Source: Limnephilus marmoratus (taxonomy: Eukaryota; Arthropoda; Insecta; Trichoptera; Limnephilidae). Taken from it: a DNA stretch of 64,000 nucleotides. The notes beneath the pieces were generated by a model. That model searched no databases, had not been told where the DNA came from, and worked only from the letters and a program-made list of their open reading frames with translations. The position numbers and the translations under genes were made by a program. The stretch lies in the NCBI GenBank assembly GCA_917880885.1, contig OU862917.1, positions 24,974,104-25,038,103 on the forward strand. The letters run 5' to 3'. Below are positions 56,205 through 64,000 of the stretch, piece after piece (position 1 is the stretch's first letter; each line of letters opens with the position of its first letter).

Positions 56205-57333
56205 TATTTATGTACTTCAGACAACATCTGCGGCACGGCGTGTCGAAATCCGTCAGTAATAATATAAAAATATTTAAATTGCACGTAAGTAAATGACAGG
56301 TGGCTTTGTATCCATTAAGTTTGTCATTTCAATCGCTGTTTTTTTAATATATTGAATGTTTTCTCCCCCGACACTTATCAAACAACCATAATCCTAAAAT
56401 TATTTGTATTTATTTATTTATATCCCTGAACTATTGAACATTATGAAAAAAATTCCTACCTTCAGAAAAGTTTCAATAACTAAAACGATTTCATACATGT
56501 TGTGAACATTCACGACTCGGTGAAAGCTCTGATTTCTAAATTTACGATACATCCAAAAGTTCAAAATATGCGGAAAATTATACCAACCGCTTTAAAATCA
56601 GCATCGCATTTCGAAATGAAAAAATCTCGGGTTCACACCATTCGTGTTCAAATGAATGTGTGGGTAACGTTTATGAAAATTTCTCCTTCAAACTTTTTAC
56701 CTGTGAGAAATTTTTCTCGCGTGGAAGCCAGTTTATATACCGAACCGGTGTTGATCTTGGGAAATTCCATGAATTTAAATGTCGGTGGCGAATAAATTTA
56801 TGGCGTTTGTCATGTTTTCCATTTTCGCCGCGTACTTTGGACGGGAAGTGTCGTATTTATTTGATTCTGTTTCTACTTTCGGCTGAGAAATGTGGTATTT
56901 ATTTGAAACCGTTCGTATTTGGCTGATTTATATTATTCATGGAAACGTCTCATTATTCTTGTAACGATTTTGTTGTTTTATTTTTAATATGGATTTCTTT
57001 TCGTCGGTAATTTCGTTGGTTATCGGAACTAGTCGTTGTTGTTTATTGCGGTTTTGTTTTTCTTTTTAAAAGCGCGCCTCTGGTTTTATTTCGGAGTGAA
57101 ACATTCCGATAAAAAATGTGAGGAATGTGTTCCAGAATACAATTTAAATGAAATTTTATCAACGCGTATGATTCTATCAATGCATGTGGAGATAATTTAA
57201 CATTTATTATTATTATTTATTGAGTTTTTTTATATTAGATCCATGAATATGAAATAATAGCACAATGTGATATTTCATTTGATAAATTTAAATATTGTTA
57301 CAGTAAGCATAACATTTCTTTTTAAATACATTC
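56205..57333. other. Unassigned sequence
   Basis: Frames at 56502-56926 have no recognisable domain. Otherwise AT-rich. Confidence 0.4.
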
Positions 57334-58271
57334 ACGGCCGCTGTTACCAATCCTACTAATCAACTTCTAAGCTAAATCTAAGGTTCATCACTGCCTAAAT
57401 GCAAACTACGCTGTTACCAACACACAAACATCGCTTAAGCAAGTCGCTTAGTCTAAGCCAGCCGGACTACTGGATTAGCTACTTAAGCATAAATCTAAGG
57501 AAAGTACTAGTTATAAAAAGTGTCCACAGAGTGAAAAATACCGCGAATGATCAAATGTCACTCTGACAAATGACAGTCGGGTTCGCGCTCCTTTCAGTTA
57601 TTTGTGTTGCATTTGTCAGATTTATTGTCGTTATAATAAAATGGATAGAGACGTTTTAGACATTTTAGACATAATAGATATTGCAGAATGGGCGGAAGTA
57701 ATGTTTAATATGTAATTGGGACCGCCCGTTGACTTCGATAACAGTATCGGCGATGCTGTGATGAGTTCTACAAGCCTCATCTTATCATTTGGTGTTAAAT
57801 TCTTGGCACGCTTTGTTTTATTTTCCATTTTAAAAAGTTTGTTTACTTGCTAACGCACGGAGAAAAAACTTACGCCGATCCGCCAAATCAAATGGGAATT
57901 ACCGATTGTGGCACTACGTTCAAGTCAAAGTGGTCACTTTATTTGTAATAATATATTATATACGTTTGTTTAAAAATATGAAATACCAGTTTACGAATAA
58001 CGACATTTAAAAGAAATAATGTGTATTAATAAGAGCTACAATAATTAACTTTTTAATATTAATTTAAGATAGAAAGTTTTTAATTTGACGTCATTTTAAT
58101 GTCTATGGTAGTGTGCGGTTGTGTGTGGGGCCACTTAAGATTTTCAACGATAAAATGGTTGGTAACGACGCGAAACGAACGTTCCCTACAAAATGCTTAA
58201 AAATCGCTTGGCTAATCAAAAACTAAGATTTAGCTTAGAAGTTGATTAGTAGGATTGGTAACAGCGGCCGT
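57334..58271. mobile_element. 938 bp TIR transposon with long ends and a Myb/SANT-like remnant
   Basis: Both ends carry ACGGCCGCTGTTACCAATCC + TACTAATCAACTTCTAAGCT + AAATCT as nearly perfect inverted repeats of about 46 bp. The flanks allow either a TCA duplication (57332-57334 with 58271-58273) or CATTC (57329-57333 with 58272-58276). Subterminal TCGCTTAAGCAAGTCGCTTA words occur near the left end, and GCTTAAAAATCGCTTGG at the right. The small ORF inside is described next. The superfamily is not settled; a 3 bp duplication plus a Myb-like protein would fit PIF/Harbinger, which encodes such a second protein. Confidence 0.75.
57631..57828 (-). pseudogene. Myb/SANT-like DNA-binding protein start, truncated
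   Basis: The minus-strand ORF starts MENKTKRAKNLTPNDKMRLV then ELITASPILLSKSTGG. The R-x-K-N-[LF]-T-x-x-x-K-x-x-L-[VL]-x-L-[IV] pattern is the first helix of Myb/SANT-like domains found as a second gene in some DNA transposons. After about residue 35 the sequence is not domain-like, so it is a deleted remnant. Confidence 0.45.
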
Positions 58272-58668
58272 CATTCTTTCTTCATTCTTCACGCGTTAAG
58301 GCATTTCATCATACATCTTTAGTCTATACATTAGGCAGTTCTCTGATTTTGATTTTTTCAAATGTGGCAATCTAACTCTATTTATATTTCTTATTTCGTA
58401 ATTATGTACATCTCTTTTTAAAACAATTTCACCCTTAAAGTATTATGGCATTTCGTTTTTTATAACTTTATGTACAAAAATTTACACATTAAAAAGCACT
58501 CTCTTTTGTATTGATCTAGTAATATTGACGTACTTTTTATCCAGGTCTAAAATTATCTGTATAATTAAGTTGGTACCTGCTATCTATTTTTAAGTAGGGA
58601 GAGTTATTAATATTGTTTTAAAAAAAACGTTAAAAAAATATTTGGCATGTTTTACGATACAGCTTGGA
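58272..58668. other. Unassigned AT-rich sequence
   Basis: Nothing recognised. Confidence 0.4.
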
Positions 58669-59065
58669 CTAAACTAACTAACTAACTAACCATCACGCCG
58701 TTTCCCCGCAGGGGTAGGCAGAGAGGACGGACCGCCAAACAACTCGATCTTGGCACACACTCCTTGCCTCGTTCACATTCATACATCGTCTCATACATGC
58801 TCTTCTATTATTCCGACTCTTCACATGGCCCGACTCAAGTATCTGATTCACTTGGTCGTGCCATGTCTTCCTCGGGCGTCCCCGTCATCTTCTTCCATTC
58901 ACATTTGCGTCATATATTATACTAAAACTCCTTTCCTCGTTCATTCGCTCTACATGCCCAAACCATCTGAGCGTCCCTTTCTTAATATTACCCATCACGC
59001 TTACATCAGCCTTGCATTCTTCGCGGATCTCCACATTTCTCACACGATCGTACATGGTCGTACAG
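58669..59065 (-). pseudogene. RTE-like LINE, C-terminus and TTAG tail
   Basis: Minus strand: MYDRVRNVEIREECKADVSV, KKGTLRWFGHVERMNEERSF and further NNRRACMRRCMNVNEARSVC, QDRVVWRSVLSAYP, the conserved end of an RTE-like endonuclease-reverse transcriptase ORF after the catalytic core. A frame change occurs around 58880. The tail is a short (TTAG)n run at 58671-58690 on the minus strand. Related ends: 32180 (plus), 46327 (minus), 63085 (plus). Confidence 0.82.
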
Positions 59066-59329
59066 TTTGGACTACTTGTATTATTAATAGTATTTCTCAA
59101 GGTAAAATTTTGTATGTGTATAATTAATGTCTTGAGTACAATTTCAGTAATTGAAGTTCACTCACTTGTGACTTTCACGCAAATTGAGTGAATTAACGTA
59201 ATTGTTCAAAAAATATTGGGATCTTGTAGAACTTTTTATGGTTAAGGTTAATCTTTCCTCAAATAAATTTTCTTTTTTTAGGTTTGTTTACTTGAAGCGC
59301 GTGTCGTATAAAATTAAATTTTAGCTCTT

Positions 59330-59620
59330 TACCATTAATTGGATTACCAACACCTCTGCCATAGGTCATTCCAAGTTGTTCGCTACATTTGGTGACTTAG
59401 CAGCTCACCCCATGAACCCTGGGTTCATGATTGTGTAACTTTGGTTATACAGGTATGAACTCATGGTTCATGGGGTGAGGTTTTTCAAGACCTGGTTAAG
59501 GATGATCTTTTGACCTATCTAGCAGAACTCTCTCGAAACATTGCCTTGTGGTAGGGATGGATTCGTACGTCCGTCTCTCCCGCTTACCCCAAGAATCCTA
59601 CCCACCCCTCAAACAAATAA
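59330..59620 (+). mobile_element. Repeat R, copy 4, rearranged
   Basis: ATTGGATTACCAACACCTCT to TTGGTGACTTAGCAG is colinear with copy 1. Then CTCACCCCATGAACC appears inverted before the normal GGTTCATGGGGTGAG (59405-59483), forming a palindrome. The 3' hairpin tail is missing. Confidence 0.65.
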
Positions 59621-59719
59621 GCTTTGCAAGTTAAAGTAAAATTAGCTCTAGTCCAAAGTGTTATAGAAATAAATTCTAAATATATAAAAAGAAAACACTT
59701 TGTTTTACGTCACTTTATT

Positions 59720-59785
59720 GATATTTCTTCCGTCTACCGGTTTCGTTACCTCCGTACCATCATCAGGACTGAATATAAAATACTG
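59720..59785 (-). ncRNA. Hammerhead ribozyme-like motif, left arm of family C
   Basis: Minus strand: CTGATGA (59766-59760), one base, a GGTAC..GTAAC hairpin with one mismatch, GAAACCGGTA. The same stem I partners as in the right arm are present. Core intact. Confidence 0.55.
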
Positions 59786-60083
59786 ACAAATACAGGGAAA
59801 TATAAAAAAAATGTAAAAGAAAGAGACAGTAAATTAGAGCGGGACAGTGCGTCAGTTGTGGGAGGGAAGTGGGGGAGGAGCGAGTGGGATAACGGGAAAC
59901 ATACTTATAATAGGGCTGAATGTTAAATTAAGTTGATTATTAATGATTTCAATTAATTTAACATTCAGCCCTATTATAAGTATGTTTCCCGTTATCCCAC
60001 TCGCTCCTCCCCCACTTCCCTCCCACAACTGACGCACTGTCCCGCTCTAATTTACTGTCTCTTTTACAATTTGTATATATATA

Positions 60084-60467
60084 CAACGTGTCCGGAAACT
60101 CGTAGTACAAGCGGGAAACTGGTGAATCTACATCACGTAGAGAACCCAAAAAACTTATTTTTTTCGATCTAAGCATTTCGATTTTAATATTATTTTTTTC
60201 TATTTTTCCATTTTTTCGGCAACTAAAGGGTTAAAAAAAATTTTGAGCCCGGTTTACCCTTCGTTGCATTTTATAAGACATTACACAGCTGAAATCAACC
60301 CCCTAGTGAAATTTTTTTTAAAATTTAACCTAAAAAATTCCAACTTCGGACCCGAATTACTCGAAAACGAAAGCTCAAATCAAAAAAAGTTAAACCACAA
60401 AATCGACTCCAAATGTGATGTGGATTCTCCAGTTTCCCTCTTGTACTACGAGTTTCCGGACACCTTG
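60084..60467. mobile_element. MITE inserted in the right arm of family C
   Basis: Ends CAACGTGTCCGGAAACTCGT and complement of CAAGGTGTCCGGAAACTCGT with TA duplications (60082-60083, 60468-60469). Inverted repeats run about 50 bp (AGTACAAGCGGGAAACTGG..). 384 bp, no transposase. Confidence 0.85.
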
Positions 60468-60496
60468 TATATGTATATTTCCCTGTATTTGTCAGT

Positions 60497-60566
60497 ATTT
60501 TATATTCAGTCCTGATGATGGTACGGAGGTACCGAAACCGGTAGACGGAAGAAATATAAATAAAGT
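60497..60566 (+). ncRNA. Hammerhead ribozyme-like motif, right arm of family C
   Basis: CTGATGA 60512-60518, one base, hairpin GGTAC-ggag-GTACC (60520-60533), GAAA 60534-60537, self-complementary ACCGGT 60537-60542, H17 = A60543. Stem I: GAC 60544-60546 pairs with GTC 60509-60511, then an internal loop, then AAATATAAAT against ATTTTATATT. This is the best-formed motif of the window. Confidence 0.7.
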
Positions 60567-60800
60567 GACGTAAAACAAAGTATTTTCTTTTTATTTATTA
60601 AAAAAGGCAAGTCACTATGCGTTTGCTTCTTTTGAAAAAAGAAATAAATTCTTTTGCCTTTATGGAATTATTTAGATAATATTGCTGTCTTGCTTGTTCT
60701 AAGAGCTTCTTAGGTCGGACTTACGAATAAGTTGTATTCTTTTCAATATTTTTCTCAAATTGATCGGGTTCCTTGGCAAGTTTAAGCACCAGTTTCTATA

Positions 60801-61190
60801 CAGGGTGTCCGGGGGTAAAGTGCATTAACTTCGGGAGGTGATTCTACGTGATATTATAAGTAAAAAAGATGAATAACTTTTTTCGAAGTTCCAACTTTTA
60901 GGGGTAGTTTTGTGGTAAAAAGATAAAATTAGACCGACGTGTGCGGCCAGCCTTATAATTTTCCTCTGTTACGTTACGGGCCAATCACAACCATGCGATG
61001 TTACCACGATCTCGTCCGGCAGGCTCACAGCAAGTAAGATCGTGCCTCACACTAAGGATTTTTAGTAGGTACTATTTTTGTATGGGAAAAAAAATGTTGG
61101 AATTTCGGAAAAAGTTGTTAATCTTTTTTACTCCTACCATCATGTAGAATCACCTCCCGAAGTTAATGCACTTTACCCCCGGACACCATG
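60801..61190. mobile_element. 390 bp MITE with about 100 bp inverted repeats
   Basis: Ends CAGGGTGTCCGGGGGTAAAG and complement of CATGGTGTCCGGGGGTAAAG, with TA at 60799-60800 and 61191-61192. The arms continue TGCATTAACTTCGGGAGGTG and ATTCTAC. No ORF. The end style (CARGGTGTCCGG, TA target) is shared with the MITE at 60084, though the bodies differ. Confidence 0.88.
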
Positions 61191-61250
61191 TATAAGTACA
61201 TTCAGATTAATATAAAAAAAACACTTTGACTAGATGTTTGATTTTAAATA

Positions 61251-61430
61251 TTTTATTTTCATTGAAGAAGAAGATAACAATAATAATCTAACCGCAAATA
61301 TGAAAGAGAACAAGACCCAGAAAAATCGAAAAATATAATGGTCGCAACTGGGACTCGATCCCTGACCTCTTGTCTAACTGAGACGATAACCAATTTCGCC
61401 ATTTCTGTCAAACCGTCATATTTGTCAATC
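61251..61430 (-). mobile_element. tRNA-derived SINE S2, minus strand
   Basis: Minus strand: box A region GTCTCAGTTAGACAAGAGGT, box B GGGATCGAGTCCCAGTTGCG, body TGGGTCTTGTTCTCTTTCAT, and end TTGTTATCTTCTTCTTCAAT. Confidence 0.75.
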
Positions 61431-61499
61431 TTATATTTCAAGTTTTAGAATTAACAATATTGTCTTTAACTAATTCTTTTTTCCATGTTATGGGCAACT

Positions 61500-61668
61500 A
61501 CCTTCGACCAAGGATATACTAGGTTAATGGCAACTACCCTTTTTAGACGAGAGGGCTGGGTTCGAGTCCCATTTGCGACCATTATCTTTTACTTTTTTTT
61601 CTGTGTCTTGTTCTCTTTCATATTTTCGTTTAGATTATTATTGTTATCTTCTTCTTCAATGATATATT
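61500..61668 (+). mobile_element. tRNA-derived SINE S2, plus strand
   Basis: TTTTTAGACGAGAGGGCTGG, GGTTCGAGTCCCATTTGCGA and the same body and end as the minus copy. Together the two form an inverted pair with about 70 bp between them. Confidence 0.75.
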
Positions 61669-62286
61669 ACATTGATGGTAATAACTTCAGCAGTTATAAA
61701 AAGAGAGTTTTTCTTATAAAAAAATATTTTATCATTTTATCTCTCCGCCCCGTCACATGTGGTTCCAACCGATGCGATGTAACGTTATGTCATCGGCACC
61801 GCACGGTCCCGGCGTTGCCCGTCCTGGCGCGGCCCTGGTGGTGGTCGAATTTACGTTTCGAATTTACGTTTTGAATTTAAGTCCCGGAATTTATGCCCGT
61901 AGACCACTCGCGGTTTAATTAACCCGCGGCCGATGCATACAGCTCCGAGGCGGTGGGCGGGGTGGGTTTTTACCCCCATTTGCCAACTTCATAGATATAG
62001 AATTCAATGGATAGGTCCTAGGCATCTCAAAAGTTAACCGCTTGATGTCTATTAAAGTTGCCAAATCAGCAGAAGATGATATGCGTTTGACGTCAATGTT
62101 TGTCACTTTTTTCATTCAGAGTTTTTTTTCACATGTACAAGAATCTTAAAATCAATGAACTTTAATTTTGAAAATACCAATTTCCTAACTTAACAAGTCA
62201 GGTACGCCTCATACATTTAATAATAATAATAATTGTATGAAATTAAACAATAACTTTGTTTTTAACCACGATTAATTTAATTTTTA
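61669..62286. other. Unassigned; GC-rich island
   Basis: 61740-61980 is GC-rich (CGGCACCGCACGGTCCCGGC) and includes three units of TCGAATTTACGTTT. No supported exon or element. Confidence 0.35.
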
Positions 62287-62335
62287 TAATACCGACCGGT
62301 TTCGCTTTAGTCAAGCATATGGGCATAAAATTAAA
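62287..62335 (-). ncRNA. Decayed hammerhead-like motif behind the second Penelope remnant
   Basis: Minus strand: GCTT/AAGC hairpin (62316-62304), GAAACCGGTC with the self-complementary ACCGGT (62300-62295). GGT after the cut can pair with GCC before the core. The CTGANGA box is replaced by CCATA, so it is likely inactive. Confidence 0.5.
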
Positions 62336-62510
62336 CTGATTAAAAATACACATAATGAGAGCTTATATATAGATAAAGAAAGAGACAAAACATAATACAA
62401 AGGAACAGTGAAAGAGACGGGTGATATTTAAAGAATTACTATATTATATATTCAGGGACAAATCGTCATTTGAATAGGTGATTAAGGGATAAAGTGATTA
62501 AGGGTTTTTA

Positions 62511-62842
62511 CTAGTTTATGGGGAATATCCCTAATATCGGGCTGTTGGACACATTTAGCTGATTATTAAGAATTTGGGTTTTTGTTTTAACGGCTTTCTT
62601 TATTTCAAGTGATTCTAAATTATTGAGTCTGTTACCATGACCATTTCCGTTTAAAATTTTAGCACCGGTGCTTTGACTGAAGTTATGATCTTTATCAATA
62701 AGATGATTGGCGAATTCCTAAAATCCATTATTATTTAAGCATCTAAGATGCTCTTTGATTCTAATATTGACATTGCGCGTCGTTTTACCAATAGAGCAAT
62801 CACTACAATCTAATTTATAAATTCCCGAATAACTAAGTTTGA
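62511..62842 (-). pseudogene. Penelope-like element, GIY-YIG endonuclease remnant
   Basis: The minus-strand frame starts KLSYSGIYKLDCSDCSIGKT then TRNVNIRIKEHLRCLNN: GIY, a SIG in place of YIG, the Arg and the EH pair of the GIY-YIG fold. A stop follows after NNGF. The frame then goes on EFANHLIDKDHNFSQSTGAK to LNNLESLEIKKAVKTKTQIL and ends FPIN at 62511. The RT part is absent. Order and spacing to the hammerhead-like motif (about 180 bp behind the stop) repeat what is seen at 40465-41612. Confidence 0.82.
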
Positions 62843-62965
62843 AAAAAAAAATAACAAAATAATTATTGTGTTTATTCCTTTATGAACGGTAATTGTATAT
62901 TATATTGTGAAAAAAAGCTCATTGGTCCGAGTGGCTAAATCCACTGGTGAACATAGACAATGACA

Positions 62966-63044
62966 ACCATTCAATACGACTTAGGTATGTTTATTTTAAA
63001 AGAGTGTCAAACAATTTGAAAGTGAATTAAATACCTAAGTCGGG
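62966..63044. repeat. Hairpin with 13 bp arms
   Basis: ACGACTTAGGTAT and its complement ATACCTAAGTCG flank a 50 bp loop. Confidence 0.65.
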
Positions 63045-63084
63045 TCATGCCACGATTCAAAATAACAGAAGAGTGTATATGAGA

Positions 63085-63188
63085 CAATGCCGAATGCTAA
63101 CTACCGCAGCATGTGCCAAGAGTTGTGTGGCAGTCCATCCTCTCTGCCTACCCCTTCGCAGGAACGACGGGATAGTTAGTAATTTATT
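63085..63188 (+). mobile_element. RTE-like LINE 3' end
   Basis: TGTGCCAAGAGTTGTGTGGC, TCTGCCTACCCCTTCGCAGG and GGGATAGTTAGT match the end at 58669-58760 in the opposite orientation. Confidence 0.7.
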
Positions 63189-63263
63189 ATTGTAGAAGAC
63201 CTATTATCTTATAGACTGTACTTACAAACCTATTTTCTTTGGATAACTAGTGTTAAATAGGTT

Positions 63264-63305
63264 AACAGGAGTAATATACCGGTGAGAGAAGTATATTACT
63301 CCTGA
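63264..63305. repeat. Hairpin with 14 bp arms
   Basis: CAGGAGTAATATAC and GTATATTACTCCTG around a 12-14 bp loop. Confidence 0.75.
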
Positions 63306-63379
63306 ACCAAATCTTTTCTGATTTCGACATGTTGTGCTACACTGAGAAAAGATTCAAAGGGGAAAGCCTAGGCTACAGG

Positions 63380-63792
63380 TAATCATTTATTAGAATATTA
63401 ATACCTCTGCCACAGGTCACCTCAAGTGATTCGCTAGGTTTTGTGACTTAGCAAGGGTGCCTAAGTTCATAGGATGAAGTTTGTCCGAGTCTTGGCAGTG
63501 GGTGACTCTGTCCACCTACTTCGTGGCGGTCCTAATCTAGAGAGACCCGTTGAGGAAAGCCTTTTGATCTCTCCAGCCGGACTCTCTTGACCTATCGCCT
63601 TGCACCACAGTTTGAACGGATGGATTCATTCGTCCCTTATTCCTGGATACACTGACCCCCAGGATCCTACCCACCCTTGATATATTTTCCCTTCCCAGAA
63701 TTTCCTCTCCTTCCTTTCCTTAAAAAAAACCCCAGTCAGCATCCCCTAAGATGACACAGTTCTAATGTGTGGAACTAATGTAAAAAAAAATC
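63380..63792 (+). mobile_element. Repeat R, copy 5
   Basis: AATACCTCTGCCACAGGTCA through TGGATACACTGACCCCCAGG to CATCCCCTAAGATGACACAG and the short end GTGTGGAACTAATGTAAAAA. The hairpin tail is partly deleted. Confidence 0.72.
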
Positions 63793-64000
63793 TTTCTAGA
63801 AAAAATCTTTCATCATTAACGCAATCTTTACCACCGCCTGTAATTTTTTGTTCTGCGTAACATAAATATTTATTTTGTTGCTAATATTATCTAATTATAT
63901 TAAATTTATATTAATTTGTAATACAGATACAAGAACTTAAGAAAAAAATATTATCTTCATTAGTGTCCGTACACGTTAGGGGGCATACATTTATTACGTG
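63793..64000. other. Unassigned AT-rich sequence
   Basis: Nothing recognised up to the window edge. Confidence 0.4.

Larger units (their letters stand above)
59670..60605. mobile_element. Family C: 0.9 kb palindromic element with two hammerhead-like motifs, split by a MITE
   Basis: The left arm (59670-59925) and right arm (59950-60605 minus the MITE at 60084-60467) are inverted copies of about 255 bp, separated by about 25 bp. Outer parts: AAAACACTTTGTTTTACGTC and its complement. Inner parts: GAGCGGGACAGTGCGTCAGT, GGGAAGTGGGGGAGGAGCGA and their complement. Ribozyme-like cores sit near the outer ends of both arms, facing outward. Non-coding; frames 59624-59926 and its mirror are by-products of the palindrome. 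Confidence 0.85.

Noticed and set aside
55814..56296. 160-residue plus-strand ORF
   Set aside because: Shadow of the transposase N-terminus on the minus strand.
59624..60176. Two ORFs sharing the KLERDSASVVGGKWGRSEWD segment on opposite strands
   Set aside because: They mirror each other only because of the palindrome; not a gene pair.

Overview
This is AT-rich nuclear DNA from an animal, most likely an insect. Pointers to an insect are Jockey-, RTE-, L2/CR1- and Kiri/Daphne-like LINE tails, Penelope-like elements, mariner/Tc1-type transposons, a Helitron with a promoter-proximal sequence typical of insect Helitrons, and a few TTAGG-type units. I cannot name the order. There is no bacterial operon, CRISPR array, rRNA or convincing functional tRNA gene. 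The window is mostly a dense, nested collection of transposable-element remnants around one host gene fragment.

Host gene. Two plus-strand exons, 22073-22221 (starting at an ATG) and 28222-28387, join in frame across a 6.0 kb intron full of LINE and SINE debris. They encode an unrecognised protein start: a proline-rich N-terminus leading into a probable coiled coil. No later exon was found. Two other GC-rich stretches, 12541-12716 and 19822-19917, could be exons but are weakly supported.

Layout. 0.7-9.9 kb: a fold-back element with a hammerhead-like motif, Jockey- and Kiri-like LINEs, two terminal-inverted-repeat (TIR) elements, an internally deleted mariner and a LINE-tailed non-autonomous repeat (called repeat R below). 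13-19.5 kb: two more hammerhead fold-backs, an L2-like LINE and a minus-strand Jockey with an in-frame deletion of its reverse-transcriptase core. 22-28.4 kb: the host gene. 29-36 kb: SINE heads, a long array of heat-shock-element pentamers upstream of a TATA box, RTE fragments and three copies of repeat R. 36.7-39.2 kb: a Kiri-like LINE carrying a Harbinger-type MITE. 40.4-41.8 kb: a Penelope-like element with its GIY-YIG domain and a downstream hammerhead-like motif. 42.4-47.5 kb: a split LINE, a hAT inserted in a SINE, a minisatellite and another hammerhead fold-back. 51.2-52.5 kb: a 602 bp fold-back and a minus-strand LINE. 54.5-56.2 kb: a Helitron containing two nested inverted-repeat elements, then a deleted Tc1/mariner-type transposon. 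57.3-64 kb: a 938 bp TIR element, an RTE end, a 0.9 kb hammerhead palindrome interrupted by a MITE, an inverted SINE pair, a second Penelope remnant and a last copy of repeat R.

Most interesting signal. At least six unrelated-looking repeats carry the same arrangement: CTGANGA, one base, a short hairpin, GAAA, then a short self-complementary block (ACGT, ACATGT, ACCGGT or ACAGCTGT) followed by a cleavable H. This is the core of a type I hammerhead ribozyme whose stem III could form only between two molecules. In two cases it lies about 200 bp after the stop of a Penelope GIY-YIG domain. In several it is duplicated as outward-facing copies in the arms of a palindrome, suggesting families of fold-back, possibly non-autonomous, Penelope-derived elements.
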